From: a virus
Virus record (IMG/VR): IMGVR_UViG_3300026078_000024
Span: 1-64,000 of that record
DNA: 64,000 bases
Direction: 5' to 3' (one strand)
Shown: positions 38,905-47,847 of the stretch, piece by piece
Layout: each line of letters begins with the position of its first letter
Numbering within the stretch: position 1 is the first letter of the stretch
Notes under the pieces: generated by a model
Database searches by the model: none
Seen by the model: the letters and a program-made list of their open reading frames with translations, nothing else
Told to the model about the DNA's origin: nothing
Program-made: the position numbers and the translations under genes

Positions 38905-39714
38905 TCACGCCTCGATCCGCTTCGACCTGCGGTTCGCGTTGTAGATCTCCACCGTCCGGTAGTACGCGGCCTGCGGGAGGGACAGAGACGGCCACGCGCG
39001 GTAGGTGTCGTGCACCTGGCTGAAGAACTTGTTGAAGCCGAGCTTCGCCAGCTTGGTCACGAACCCCGCCGTGTCGAGGCCACCGTGGGAAGCGTAGAGG
39101 CCCCCGATACCGTTGATCGACTCACCGCACACCGCGCCGACCTGACCCGGCCATGCAGCGTCGATCACCGCGAAGGTCCGGTCGAGGGTGGCGCCGGTCC
39201 CGTCGGCGAAGTAGATCTTCTTTGCGGCAGAGATCGCGTTGAACCGGCGCTGCCCCTTCTCCGCCGTACCGGCAACCGCCCAGTTGTACTTCGCGGCGAT
39301 GTTCCGGATGTTGACCGCCCACTCCTCCTCCGCCACGAGAGCGATGCGGAAGGTGTCCAGCGGGGTGACCGCCTTCCGGTTGTTGTGCTTGAGGAACATC
39401 GCGGCCTCCTCCTGGAGGGTGAGGCCGGTGTAGACGTCCGCCGGGATCGTGCACGTGGTGGTGTCCACCCCGCACACCGCCTTGAGGGCGTTCCAGCGAG
39501 TCTGCCCGTCGAGGATGATCCATTCCTCCTTGGCGTCTCCACCGATCATCGCCAGGCCGGGGACGCGGTGCGAGACGGTGATCGTCCCGACGTAGAGATC
39601 GTTCCAGTTGGCGGCGATCTCTGCGACCCGGCGCGGGTCCACAATCCGCTGAACGCGCGGGTCTATCGAGAGCTGGGCTGCGGACAGCTCCAGCGTTTCC
39701 TTGGTGATCCCCAT
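38905..39714 (-). CDS. ParB-like nuclease/partition-domain protein
   Basis: 269 residues. The N-terminal 90 residues form a ParB/Srx-type fold: PRVQRIVDPRRVAEIAANWN, then EEWIILDGQTRWNALKAV in place of the ParB GERR box. The rest is helical with NNRKAVTPLDTFRIAL. This DGQTRW variant is common in actinophages. The function is not settled: DNA binding, CTP switching or nuclease are all possible. It follows a second ParB-like gene. Confidence 0.8.
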   Translation of the reverse strand: MGITKETLELSAAQLSIDPRVQRIVDPRRVAEIAANWNDLYVGTITVSHRVPGLAMIGGDAKEEWIILDGQTRWNALKAVCGVDTTTCTIPADVYTGLTLQEEAAMFLKHNNRKAVTPLDTFRIALVAEEEWAVNIRNIAAKYNWAVAGTAEKGQRRFNAISAAKKIYFADGTGATLDRTFAVIDAAWPGQVGAVCGESINGIGGLYASHGGLDTAGFVTKLAKLGFNKFFSQVHDTYRAWPSLSLPQAAYYRTVEIYNANRRSKRIEA

Positions 39715-39720
39715 GATCCC

Positions 39721-40716
39721 TTACTTGCCTTCCTCGGTTCCCTCGCCGTTCTTCGCGGCCAGGTCGATCTTGTTGAGTGCGGTGGAGAGGAGCGCGGGCT
39801 GCTTGCCCGGCAGGGTCCACTCCGGGACCAGAACCTCGGACAGGAGGGTGAGGAGCTGGGACGCGGCGCGGCGCGACTCCTCAAGATCCTTGACGAACGA
39901 CCGGAGATCGTCTCCGTCCAGTTCCTTGATCTTGTCCTTGTTGTCGGTCCAGAACTTGTTGATCAGGACCACGTCCCGGATGCCGGACTGGTGGCCGGTC
40001 ATGTGGCCCTTCATGGACAGGACCGGGTTGACCTTCCTCGCCGGGGACTGCTTGGTCTTGAGGGTCTCGCGCCGGGTCACCGCGTCGGCGGGCTTCGAGT
40101 CGGCCATGACCTCTTCCTGCTCCTCCGGCGGAAGATCGGCGATCCGGTCGGCCGCGTTGAGGGTGAGGTCCCCGTCGCGGACGGCCTTCTGAACCTTCGG
40201 GGTGGCCCGCTTGCGGACCTTCGCGGCCTTCGCCATGCCCCGGACCGTGGCGCCGGTCTCCTTCGCGATCACCTTCCGGGTCTTGGGCTCATCCGTGGTG
40301 CCGGGCTGCATCTCGGTCTTGCTCTTCGCGGCGTTCCGGTTGCCCGGCTTCCCGCCCCACCCCAGTTCTTCGAGGGCCTGGGCGGCGAAGTCGATCTGTC
40401 CCTGGGAGAGGTGACGCCGGACCACGTTGTGTGACCAGACGTAGTCGGCCGGGTCGCGGCCCGGCCACTTCTGGTCGAACTTGATCTCCGTGTGCGGCAT
40501 CCGCTCGGCGACCGGCAGGTCCTTGTTGATCTCTTCGATCGCCAGGTACCGGTTGCGGCCGTCGAGGATCAGGCCCTCGAACATCACGATGGGGTCCATC
40601 TGGCCGTTGGCCCGGATGTCCTTGACCAGTTCGGCGAACTCCGCTTCTCCCAGGAGGGGGAAGACGTTCGCGAGACGGTGGAACCGAGGGTTTTCCTCGG
40701 GGGAGGTGGTGGTCAT
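39721..40716 (-). CDS. ParB N-domain protein
   Basis: 331 residues from the ATG at 40716. PLLGEAEFAELVKDIRANGQMDPIVMFEGLILDGRNRYLAIEEI read as ParB box I plus the GERR-like DGRNRY box (about 47-63). HNVVRRHLSQGQIDFAAQ, then a basic region with helix-turn-helix potential (KVIAKETGATVRGMAKAAKVRKRA). Could bind phage DNA for partition, transcription control or replication. ATGA overlap with the RHH gene. Confidence 0.85.
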   Translation of the reverse strand: MTTTSPEENPRFHRLANVFPLLGEAEFAELVKDIRANGQMDPIVMFEGLILDGRNRYLAIEEINKDLPVAERMPHTEIKFDQKWPGRDPADYVWSHNVVRRHLSQGQIDFAAQALEELGWGGKPGNRNAAKSKTEMQPGTTDEPKTRKVIAKETGATVRGMAKAAKVRKRATPKVQKAVRDGDLTLNAADRIADLPPEEQEEVMADSKPADAVTRRETLKTKQSPARKVNPVLSMKGHMTGHQSGIRDVVLINKFWTDNKDKIKELDGDDLRSFVKDLEESRRAASQLLTLLSEVLVPEWTLPGKQPALLSTALNKIDLAAKNGEGTEEGK

Positions 40717-40943
40717 GAACGGTGCCCCTTCTGGGCGAGGTAGTCGGCGGTCAGGCGGACCAGGGTCTCCTGGTCCAGTGGATCGTGCGTCTCCAGCCAT
40801 TCCTTGATCGCCTGGCGCACGATGTATCCGAGCTTGGTTTCCCGGCGGACGGCGACGTCGTCGAGATGAGCGCGTGTCACGGGGTTGGTGACCACGGTCA
40901 ACATCTCCGTGAGGCGCTCCTCTTCCTGTAGCTTCTTTGGCAT
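40713..40943 (-). CDS. Ribbon-helix-helix-like regulator
   Basis: 76 residues. TNPVTRAHLDDVAVRRETKLGYIVRQAIKEWLE matches an RHH/CopG fold. First gene of the ParB operon, so probably an autorepressor acting at the divergent promoter region 40944-40997. Confidence 0.7.
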   Translation of the reverse strand: MPKKLQEEERLTEMLTVVTNPVTRAHLDDVAVRRETKLGYIVRQAIKEWLETHDPLDQETLVRLTADYLAQKGHRS

Positions 40944-40949
40944 ACCCCC

Positions 40950-40955
40950 ATCATA
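40950..40955 (-). promoter_or_regulatory. GTCGTATGAT box, promoter of the ParB operon
   Basis: The exact 10-mer GTCGTATGAT again; TATGAT sits only seven bases before the RHH gene ATG, so the mRNA would be nearly leaderless. The 54-bp gap also serves the divergent RuvC-like gene. Confidence 0.6.
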
Positions 40956-40997
40956 CGACACCACCCCAGAAGATAAGAGATCTTGTTGGAGGGCACC

Positions 40998-41573
40998 ATG
41001 CGGATCATGGGCGTTGATCCATCGATCAGTTCCACCGGCGTCTCGTTCCCGGACGCGGAAACCATGGCGATCAAACCCCGGTCCAAGGGCGATCTCCGGC
41101 TCACCGAGATCGGTGATCAGCTCATGTTCGGCGTGCGGACGGCCCTGCCGGACCTCGTGGTGATCGAAGATCTCGCCGGGGTGTACCCGGGGAAGTCGGC
41201 GCGGATCATCCCCATGCTCCACGGGGTGATCAGAGACCGGCTGCAACAGGACCGCGTCCCGTTCATGCTCCTCAACCCGAGAACCGTCAAGATCTTCGCC
41301 ACGGACAACGGCGGGGCCGACAAGGACGAGATGGCGCTAGCTGCCCGTCGGAGGCTCGGCCGGACGTACGGGACCGATGACGAGTGCGACGCGGACTGGT
41401 GCCGGGTAGCGGGCCGTACGGCCTACGGTCTCGGGGAATGGACCGGGTACGACGACTGGCTCCGCATCCCGGTCGAACAGACCGGCTACCTGCGGGTGAC
41501 CAAGGGCGGGGAACGGATCGTGTGGCCGGTGGTCGGCAATCACCGGCCGTGGCCGAAGGTCGTTCTGCGGTGA
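40998..41573 (+). CDS. RuvC-like Holliday junction resolvase
   Basis: 191 residues; TTGGAGGG places the ATG at 40998. The RNase-H-type acidic residues are visible: Asp7 in IMGVDPSISSTGV, Glu57 in VVIEDLAG, and Asp108/Asp110 or Asp131/Asp133 in GADKDEMALAARRRLG..DDECDAD. It would resolve recombination or replication junctions before packaging. It is the only plus-strand gene among minus-strand neighbours. Confidence 0.9.
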   Translation: MRIMGVDPSISSTGVSFPDAETMAIKPRSKGDLRLTEIGDQLMFGVRTALPDLVVIEDLAGVYPGKSARIIPMLHGVIRDRLQQDRVPFMLLNPRTVKIFATDNGGADKDEMALAARRRLGRTYGTDDECDADWCRVAGRTAYGLGEWTGYDDWLRIPVEQTGYLRVTKGGERIVWPVVGNHRPWPKVVLR

Positions 41574-41580
41574 TCATGCG

Positions 41581-41615
41581 GAAGGCCCCGCCGGATGGTG
41601 GACGGCGGGGCCTTC
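41581..41615. terminator. Bidirectional terminator between RuvC-like and SSB-like genes
   Basis: Perfect 12-bp stem (GAAGGCCCCGCC with its complement) centred between two convergent genes. It can end both transcripts. Confidence 0.8.
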
Positions 41616-41628
41616 GGTCAGGGGAAGA

Positions 41629-42294
41629 TCAGAACGGAGGTTCCGAGTCGTCCCCGCCCTCCCACGGGGAATCGTCGTCCGGCCCGGCGGCGGAGTCGAC
41701 CATCTTGTCCTGGTACGCCGGGTTGTGCGCAGCCGGGGTCCACACCACCTCGTAGGTGTAGGCGTAGTAGTCGTTCGGCTTCTTCACGTCCTCGCCGCGC
41801 GTGATCGCCACGTGCGCGCCGACCTCCAGGGGCGCGAACTGGCGGCCGAGGTTGTACTTCTGTGCGGCGGCCTGGCGGCCCTTGCGGAACGCCTTCGCCA
41901 GTTCGCCATGGATGTACGCGGTACGGACACCGTCGTCATCCGGCAGTTCACGCCGGATGTACCGGTTCGACTCCCAGGTGTAGCCGGTCGGCTCGCACTG
42001 GAGGTCCACGGTGATCTGCATGCACGGGTTCTGCTTCGACGTCTCCGGGAACCGGAGCTTCGACTCGATCACCCGCTTCTTACCCTCCCAGTACTGGGGC
42101 TCGCCGGTGTCCTTGTCGGTCATCTGGACCTCGGTGGGGGACCACCCGATCACGTCCCCGACCACCTTGGCCCCGACCTTCGGCCACTTCGCCGCGACGG
42201 ACGCGCCACCGTCGAGATACTCCTCGGCACTGCGCACCTGACGCTGTGGTTCGACCCGCTGCCGACCGGCGAACGGGCCCGTGGATGTCGTCAT
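41629..42294 (-). CDS. SSB-like single-stranded DNA-binding protein
   Basis: 221 residues. The body is beta-rich with conserved aromatics (WPKVGAKVVGDVIGWSP; MQITVDLQCEPTG; YAYTYEVVWTP), consistent with an OB fold. The acidic disordered tail (AAGPDDDSPWEGGDDSEPPF) ends in EPPF, like the PF-ending tails of SSB and T7 gp2.5 that recruit repair proteins. Next to RuvC-like, exonuclease and helicase genes. No sequence match confirmed, so the OB call is inference. Confidence 0.75.
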   Translation of the reverse strand: MTTSTGPFAGRQRVEPQRQVRSAEEYLDGGASVAAKWPKVGAKVVGDVIGWSPTEVQMTDKDTGEPQYWEGKKRVIESKLRFPETSKQNPCMQITVDLQCEPTGYTWESNRYIRRELPDDDGVRTAYIHGELAKAFRKGRQAAAQKYNLGRQFAPLEVGAHVAITRGEDVKKPNDYYAYTYEVVWTPAAHNPAYQDKMVDSAAGPDDDSPWEGGDDSEPPF

Positions 42295-42490
42295 GATCTT
42301 CCTGTCTGCTTGAGTGCTTCGATCTTCTGTGGGGGCCCCGCGCAGCTACGAGGCTTGCCTGCCGTGATCTCGGATGCCATGTCACCACGGCCCAACTGCT
42401 ATCCCTTGATCACTGGCTTACAGACCAGGTACCTGATCTGCAATCGCCGGTAGGCGATGTCTCTATGATACGACCGCTTGGATCAGCCCG
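42295..42490 (-). promoter_or_regulatory. Leader and promoter region of the SSB-like gene
   Basis: About 196 bp without a gene. GTCGTATCAT (TATCAT at 42465-42470) is a one-base variant of the operon-start box. The leader between it and the ATG is about 170 nt and contains a short CGCCTACCGGCG hairpin, leaving room for post-transcriptional control. Confidence 0.5.
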
Positions 42491-44944
42491 CTACGCCCTG
42501 GCCAGCCGGTCTTGCATGATCCGGACCAGCTTGTCCCGGTACTCCTTCGCGGCCGGTCGCTTCTCCTCCGGCATGGTCTTGATCTTGTCGTTGATCTCTT
42601 TGAACACGGCCGACGCTTCCGCCTTCGTCGTCACGGCATGGGCCCGGTCGGTCAGACTGCGTCCGTCCCGGGGCGTGGCTGGCGGCTCCGGGGTTTTCTC
42701 CGTCTCCTGGACCGGTTGGGTCGGGGAGGGGGTGTCGGGCCGGGAGACGGCCGTCTGTGCCTTTGGATCACCCAGCTTGACCAGCGCCACGAGGGCCTTG
42801 ATCGTGTCGTCCGGGACCCCGGCGCGCTTCGCCCTCCTCCAGAGATCGTTCGCCTGGTCCCGGGTCTCGGCGCTCTTGAATGCGTCCGTCCACTGCTGGA
42901 GGGACAGCTCCCCCCACTCCGGCATGGGTGCGGCCAGGTCGGGGTCAGGGCCGCATCCGTCGGTGTCGTGGTCGCAGGCGTTCGCGGTTTCGATGTTGTC
43001 CCACTTCGCCCCGCACGCGCACGTGTACTGATCCATCTCGTACATCTCGCGGGCGGCGGCTTCCTTGATCGCCCGGATCTTCTCCTTCTCCTCCTTCTCG
43101 CGCCGGACCGACTCCGCCCACTCCGGCCCCGATGCGACGGTGTGCGAGACGTGGCCGGGGTCCGGCCGTTCCGTTGCATCCGCCCCGGTGGCGTCCTCTT
43201 TGATCGATTCGACCAACTCGGCCATGGCGGCGTCCCGCTCCTCCTGGGTGATCATGGCGGCCATGGCTTCGTCGTCGGCCGCCCGGTTCTCCATGGCCAG
43301 CTGATCTACCGACGGCTCCTCCGGGGTCGACTCCGGTTCCTCCCCCTGCTCGTAGTCCACCTCGGACCCGACGTCCGTCGCGGAGAACGTCGCGAACGGC
43401 ACCTGGGGGAGTTCGATCTTCCAGAAGTCGCGGTTCGCCTTGCAGATCTGCGCACCCCGCCAGCCGGTGACGAGGTCGGCCGGGTAGAACTTGCACTCCC
43501 CCGACCCGTACGGGACGTGCATCACGACACCCACGTCCTCGCGCACCCGGGCGGGTTTGCCGTAGTCGGACAGACCGAAGTCCTCCAGCGGGGCCCACCG
43601 GAACGGGCCTCCCGGTTCGTCCTGCACGGCCACCCCGTTCTCGTTGATCGCGTGCGCGTAGATCGCCTCCTGGATCAGGATCTCCAGCCACGGGGATTCG
43701 ATGTTGTCCCCCGACTTCACGTCCCCGATCACGAACTCTCCGGCGTGAATGGTCGTCGCGCGGCCGTCGAGATCGAGAACCTCCGTGTCCCTCACGCATT
43801 CGAGGACCCGGTCGAACGTGCCGGAGACACCCAGCTCCGAGGAGTAGACGGACCGCTCGATCAACCCCTTCACCGGTCGGAAACCGCATTCGGCCAGGGC
43901 GAGACGGTAGGCGACGGCGTCCCGGTAGTAGTCCTCCGGGACGTCTTCCAACTCCCGTTGTCCCGCGTCGACTTCCTCGGTGTACTTGTGGAGGGTCGTC
44001 CCTTTCTCGGCCCGTTTCTTGGACCCGGCTGCCAGCATCGCTTCCTCCGCCCGGGAGTTGAGGAAGGCGCGGCGGACCTTGACGGCCTCCAGGGGTTCGA
44101 GGTTGCGGATGCCGGACGCGACCTTCTCCAAGATCTCCGGGTCCTGGAGGAGACCGATCAGGATCATCCGGTGGCGCCATTGGTCGAGGGCGTAGGAGTC
44201 GGCGATCCCCTCCGCGTACTTGCTGGCCCGGCTGCCGGAGATCGGTTTCCCCGTCTCGGGGTCCGGCAGCTTGTACCGGCCATTGACCACCGGCAGGGTC
44301 CGGGCGACGATCTTCGGACGGTCTTCCACCCGGTCCTGCTCCCGGGCGTACGGCCCGCAGCAGTCCTCGGCCTCGTAGCCGCCGTCCGCGCGCCGGATGT
44401 TCTCGCCTTCGAGGAAGTGTGATCCACAAGAGACACAGTTCCCGTCGTACCGGGCGGGCCAGAACCTCGGCCCATCGTCGACAACGTCCTCCCCCTCCTC
44501 CTCGTTCTCGTCCCCGTCGAGGAAGTCGTCCGCACCCCGGGGGACGTACGGCTCGGCCGCTGCGGGCCGCTCCGTCTCCCCCCGGTGGGATTGGGCGTTG
44601 TCGTGGAGTCCGCCCGGGAGCGGGTCGCGGAACGGGTTGGGCGGCGGCGGGACGTGGATCGAGGGATCGTCCGCCATGGTCGGGCCCTCGTCCGGTTCGG
44701 CCATGCCGCAGTCGTCCACGGTGCAGAAGGAGCCGGAGTGTCCGTTCTCGTCGTCGGCCCACGTGAACCGGTGGGTGTGCAACTCGGTGTTCTGGACGGG
44801 GAAGTTGGATCCCTCGGGGCATGCCGGGTTGTCCGGCCCCACCCTCTTGCCGTTCGGCGCGTGCGACCGCACCCGGCCATTGCGCGTCAACGTGAGATCG
44901 TCTCGGGTGCACCCCTGGCAGGAGTATGTTTGCCGGTCGGTCAT
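42491..44944 (-). CDS. PD-(D/E)XK exonuclease (Cas4/RecB-like) with zinc fingers
   Basis: 817 residues from the ATG at 44944 (GATCATG). The N-terminus has several Cys motifs (CQGC, CTVDDC, CVSCGSHF, CCGPY). The nuclease core is at about 375-425: GVSGTFDRVLECV, then FVIGDVKSGDNIESPW with Asp408 and Lys410, then the helix EILIQEAIYAHAI. The C-terminus is long, acidic and Lys/Glu-rich, with another CACGAKWDN. The core resembles phage recombination exonucleases; the flanking Zn fingers are not typical. Coupled to the helicase gene, so the pair may act together on DNA ends. Confidence 0.88.
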   Translation of the reverse strand: MTDRQTYSCQGCTRDDLTLTRNGRVRSHAPNGKRVGPDNPACPEGSNFPVQNTELHTHRFTWADDENGHSGSFCTVDDCGMAEPDEGPTMADDPSIHVPPPPNPFRDPLPGGLHDNAQSHRGETERPAAAEPYVPRGADDFLDGDENEEEGEDVVDDGPRFWPARYDGNCVSCGSHFLEGENIRRADGGYEAEDCCGPYAREQDRVEDRPKIVARTLPVVNGRYKLPDPETGKPISGSRASKYAEGIADSYALDQWRHRMILIGLLQDPEILEKVASGIRNLEPLEAVKVRRAFLNSRAEEAMLAAGSKKRAEKGTTLHKYTEEVDAGQRELEDVPEDYYRDAVAYRLALAECGFRPVKGLIERSVYSSELGVSGTFDRVLECVRDTEVLDLDGRATTIHAGEFVIGDVKSGDNIESPWLEILIQEAIYAHAINENGVAVQDEPGGPFRWAPLEDFGLSDYGKPARVREDVGVVMHVPYGSGECKFYPADLVTGWRGAQICKANRDFWKIELPQVPFATFSATDVGSEVDYEQGEEPESTPEEPSVDQLAMENRAADDEAMAAMITQEERDAAMAELVESIKEDATGADATERPDPGHVSHTVASGPEWAESVRREKEEKEKIRAIKEAAAREMYEMDQYTCACGAKWDNIETANACDHDTDGCGPDPDLAAPMPEWGELSLQQWTDAFKSAETRDQANDLWRRAKRAGVPDDTIKALVALVKLGDPKAQTAVSRPDTPSPTQPVQETEKTPEPPATPRDGRSLTDRAHAVTTKAEASAVFKEINDKIKTMPEEKRPAAKEYRDKLVRIMQDRLARA

Positions 44945-44946
44945 GA

Positions 44947-46593
44947 TCAGACCTTCCTCATGTGGTGATCGAACTTCTCGGAGGCCGCCCCGATCGCGAT
45001 CAGGTCGGCCATGTCTCCCTTGGTTGGGTTCTCGGGGATCATGAACCCGTACTGCCGTGCCTTGCCGATCATCACCGGGTGCGCGGCCTCCTTCCGCCAC
45101 CGGGCCGACTTCTCGCCGGTGCGCGACTTGTACGCGGTCAGATCGTCCGCCTCCGTCTCCGCCCACGCCTGTGCGGTGCCGAGGGGGAGGGAACGGTGGA
45201 GGCGGCGCCATTTGCCGCGCGCCGGTGCGGCGCACACGTCCCACCGGCCGTTTCCGTCGGCCCAGAGGAACACGAACCCGTGGCCGACCGGGATGAACAA
45301 CACCCCGGCGTCCGTGCGCAGCCACGCCTTGGACGAGGACGCGAACATGTCCATGTCCCGGTGCTTCAACGCGAACGCCAGAGACCCGGCCTCGTAGATC
45401 GTGTCCTGTTCCGTCTCGTACCGGATCGCGGCCTGCGCGAGGCTCTCGCCGGAATGGACGGTGTCCACCTCGCCGGGGGCGAGATCGATCAACGTGGAGA
45501 GACGGCCGCCGGTCCCGGCGACGTCGAGAACCAACGCGTCCTGCTTGCCCGGCCACGGGCGCAGCACCCGGCCGACCATTTGCTGATAGAGGGCCGGGGA
45601 CTTGGTGGGGCGGGCGATGACCACGCAGTCGGCCCAGGGGGCGTCGAATCCCTCCGTGAGAACCATGCAGTTGACGATCACCCGGAGTTCACCGGTCTCG
45701 AACCTCTTGTAGATCAGCTGTCGCTCTTCCACCGGCGTCCCGCCGGTGACCACGACCGCACCCCGGCCGATCGCGCGCATCGTCGCGACCGCACTGAACA
45801 CGTCGGGACAGAAGACGATCGATCTCCGGTGCGGCGCGTACTTCCGCAGGGCCTCGGCCACGAGGGTCGGGGATCCCGCGTCCACCATGGCGGACCCGAG
45901 AGCACCGGCTTGATAATCCCCGGCTGTGGTCCGGATCCGGGAAAGATCGAGATCGTCCAGTTCGATCCGCTGCCCGCGCACGTCCACCAGGTAGTTCCGG
46001 GAGATCATCCACAGGACGGACTTGGAATAGACCACGTCCTCCCACACCGACCCGAGACCCGTTCCGTCGCCCCGGGAGAGGGTCGCGGTGAACCCGGCGT
46101 TCAACGTGTCGGGGAACGCGTCGTAGATCTTCCGGTACGACGGCGCGGCGGCATGATGGCACTCGTCGGTGACGATCAGGCCGATCTCGCCGTACATGTC
46201 CTGATCATGGATCAGGCGCTCCAGGCGGCTGCCCCGTGAGAGGGTCTGGACGGACGCGACCATGACCGTGGCCCCGGTGTCGTCCGACTCGGCCTTGATC
46301 AGACCGGTGTCGAGATCCGGCGCGACCATGGCGAGCTTGTCGAGGGTCTGGCGGGCGAGTTCGTCCCGGTGCACGAGGATCACCTGACGGCGCGGATCCC
46401 GTTCCGTCCCGGCGGCGTCGGCGTAGGTGCGCCATTGGTAGAAGTCACGGGCGAGGGCGGAGAAGACGATCGTCTTTCCGGCCCCGGTCGGCAAGACCTC
46501 CGCCGGTCGGCGCATCCCGTCACCCCAGGCGCGGAACAACGCCCGGACGGCTTCCTCCTGGTAGTCCCTCAAGGTGATCAAGCCGTGGCTCAC
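44947..46593 (-). CDS. SF2 DNA/RNA helicase (DEAD/DEAH type)
   Basis: 548 residues, GTG start overlapping the previous stop. LRDYQEEAVRALF (Q-motif-like), Walker A PTGAGKT at 35-41, DECH at 143-146, then GFTATLSRGDGTGLG (motif III region), VNCMVLTEGFDAPWAD (motif V) and QMVGRVLRPWPGKQDA (motif VI). A unique C-terminus (about 440-548) is Trp-rich. Similar to the RecG/UvsW-like branch-migration and Type III restriction helicases. Follows the exonuclease gene. Confidence 0.92.
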   Translation of the reverse strand: MSHGLITLRDYQEEAVRALFRAWGDGMRRPAEVLPTGAGKTIVFSALARDFYQWRTYADAAGTERDPRRQVILVHRDELARQTLDKLAMVAPDLDTGLIKAESDDTGATVMVASVQTLSRGSRLERLIHDQDMYGEIGLIVTDECHHAAAPSYRKIYDAFPDTLNAGFTATLSRGDGTGLGSVWEDVVYSKSVLWMISRNYLVDVRGQRIELDDLDLSRIRTTAGDYQAGALGSAMVDAGSPTLVAEALRKYAPHRRSIVFCPDVFSAVATMRAIGRGAVVVTGGTPVEERQLIYKRFETGELRVIVNCMVLTEGFDAPWADCVVIARPTKSPALYQQMVGRVLRPWPGKQDALVLDVAGTGGRLSTLIDLAPGEVDTVHSGESLAQAAIRYETEQDTIYEAGSLAFALKHRDMDMFASSSKAWLRTDAGVLFIPVGHGFVFLWADGNGRWDVCAAPARGKWRRLHRSLPLGTAQAWAETEADDLTAYKSRTGEKSARWRKEAAHPVMIGKARQYGFMIPENPTKGDMADLIAIGAASEKFDHHMRKV

Positions 46594-46811
46594 GTGATCG
46601 CCTCCTGGCGGTTGTGCATCTCGGCCATGCCGAGAAGGAGACGGTAGTCGGAAGCGCGGGCTTCGAGATCCCGGACCCGGCGACCGGCGGCCGACGCATG
46701 CGGAGATGTGGGGACCAACCCCCGCCAGTACGACCGCTGTTGCTCTGCCCTGAGTTCCAACTCGGCCACTTTCGACCGGAGTTCGGCCATGGTGAGAGTG
46801 GAGAGTCTCAT
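46590..46811 (-). CDS. Coiled-coil protein
   Basis: 73 residues, a single predicted coiled coil (STLTMAELRSKVAELELRAEQQ; RRVRDLEARASDYRLLLGM). ATGA overlaps on both sides. Possibly an assembly factor for the helicase/exonuclease; unproven. Confidence 0.7.
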   Translation of the reverse strand: MRLSTLTMAELRSKVAELELRAEQQRSYWRGLVPTSPHASAAGRRVRDLEARASDYRLLLGMAEMHNRQEAIT

Positions 46812-47056
46812 TCCCGCCCCCTGACGATGTGGGTTTCACCCGTGTCGGCCACCGGCGTGCTCTCCTGCAACCGGCGCAACCTCGGGCCGGTCCGGGCGGA
46901 GATCTCGGCGCTGATCAGATCGAGGAGGGTTTCGACGTTGTCCCGGAAAGCCCTCAGCTCTCCGTCGAGGAACTGCTCGTGGATCCGTTCGGCCGCCGCT
47001 TCGGTGCGGCCTTCCAGGACGGCGTGGAGAATGGTGCCTTCAACCGAGTTGATCAT
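46808..47056 (-). CDS. Helical protein
   Basis: 82 residues from the ATG at 47056. INSVEGTILHAVLEGRTEAAAERIHEQFLDGELRAF then a basic helix (ARTGPRLRRLQEST). Helix-rich, no known domain. Confidence 0.7.
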   Translation of the reverse strand: MINSVEGTILHAVLEGRTEAAAERIHEQFLDGELRAFRDNVETLLDLISAEISARTGPRLRRLQESTPVADTGETHIVRGRE

Positions 47057-47280
47057 TCTTTGTCCTTCCGGTGCATGAAGGCCATGTGGCCGTTCCCGCA
47101 CGTGACGATCCATGTCTTGCTCCCGGCGCCCTCGGTCACCTCAAGATCGATGGACGTGCAGTCCTTCGCCGGACACTCAACGACGATCGGTGCGCCGGTG
47201 GAGTCGACCGGCAGGGGCGCGGTCTTGGATTCGGTCACCCGGAATCCCTGGGGGAGTTCGTAACCACGGTCCTCATTCAT
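47053..47280 (-). CDS. Small Cys-containing protein
   Basis: 75 residues. VVECPAKDCTSIDLEV and VTCGNGHM give a CX4C...C pattern, possibly a Zn ribbon as in the carboxysome/transcription-factor type. Overlaps neighbours by ATGAATGA. Confidence 0.75.
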   Translation of the reverse strand: MNEDRGYELPQGFRVTESKTAPLPVDSTGAPIVVECPAKDCTSIDLEVTEGAGSKTWIVTCGNGHMAFMHRKDKE

Positions 47281-47704
47281 TCGTCCTGGGCCTCCAGTCC
47301 GTGTTGCTGTCCTTGCAGAACATGCACCGGGCCTCCCGCTCGGGGTGACCGCAGTAGGCGCAGCGCTTGTCGGGGTTCTCGGAATGCTCGGCGCCCCGCA
47401 GGTCGGCGAGACGGAGAGCGACCGCTTCACCGGACGACCGGGCGTAATGCCCGGAGCGCTGCCAGCCGCAGGTGCAGACGACCGCCCACCACCCGCCCCC
47501 GTCCGCGTCCGGGTGCGTGTCGGCCGTGGTGTGGTGGAAGATCTCCGGGTCCTCCTGATCGAGGGCGGCCCTGACCCGGGCGGCCTCCTGCGCCTCCTTC
47601 AGGTCGGCGTCCCGTTCCAGGGCCTCCCAGCATTTCGGGCAGTCGAACGCCTCCCCCAGCTGCCGGGTGCGGGTACCGATGCACACATGGTCTTTTACGG
47701 TCAT
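47273..47704 (-). CDS. Zinc-binding protein with three Cys clusters
   Basis: 143 residues from the ATG at 47704. CPKCWEAL near the start, VCTCGWQRSGHY in the middle and CAYCGHPEREARCMFCKD at the end could bind two or three Zn. The first helical part (RDADLKEAQEAARVRAALDQED) is coiled. Likely nucleic-acid binding, unknown. Confidence 0.8.
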   Translation of the reverse strand: MTVKDHVCIGTRTRQLGEAFDCPKCWEALERDADLKEAQEAARVRAALDQEDPEIFHHTTADTHPDADGGGWWAVVCTCGWQRSGHYARSSGEAVALRLADLRGAEHSENPDKRCAYCGHPEREARCMFCKDSNTDWRPRTNE

Positions 47705-47847
47705 GACGTCCTCCTCCGCCCCGTGGGGCGCGTCAGGAGCTGGGATGCGATGACCATGATCACGCCGAGTGATCCGAACAGGATCATGATCCACATCTGG
47801 AACGGGGTGACGGTGAGAGAACCGGACCGGCGGTGCCTGCCCCTCAT
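47701..47847 (-). CDS. Small single-TM protein (48 aa)
   Basis: 48 residues: basic N-terminus (MRGRHRRSGSL), one TM segment (MWIMILFGSLGVIMVIASQLL) and a basic tail. ATGA overlaps on both sides. Possible membrane anchor; unrecognised. Confidence 0.65.
   Translation of the reverse strand: MRGRHRRSGSLTVTPFQMWIMILFGSLGVIMVIASQLLTRPTGRRRTS

Noticed and set aside
42491-45556. A 1,021-codon version of the exonuclease starting upstream
   Set aside because: The extra N-terminus overlaps the helicase gene almost entirely, and the ATG at 44944 has the usual GATCATG context.
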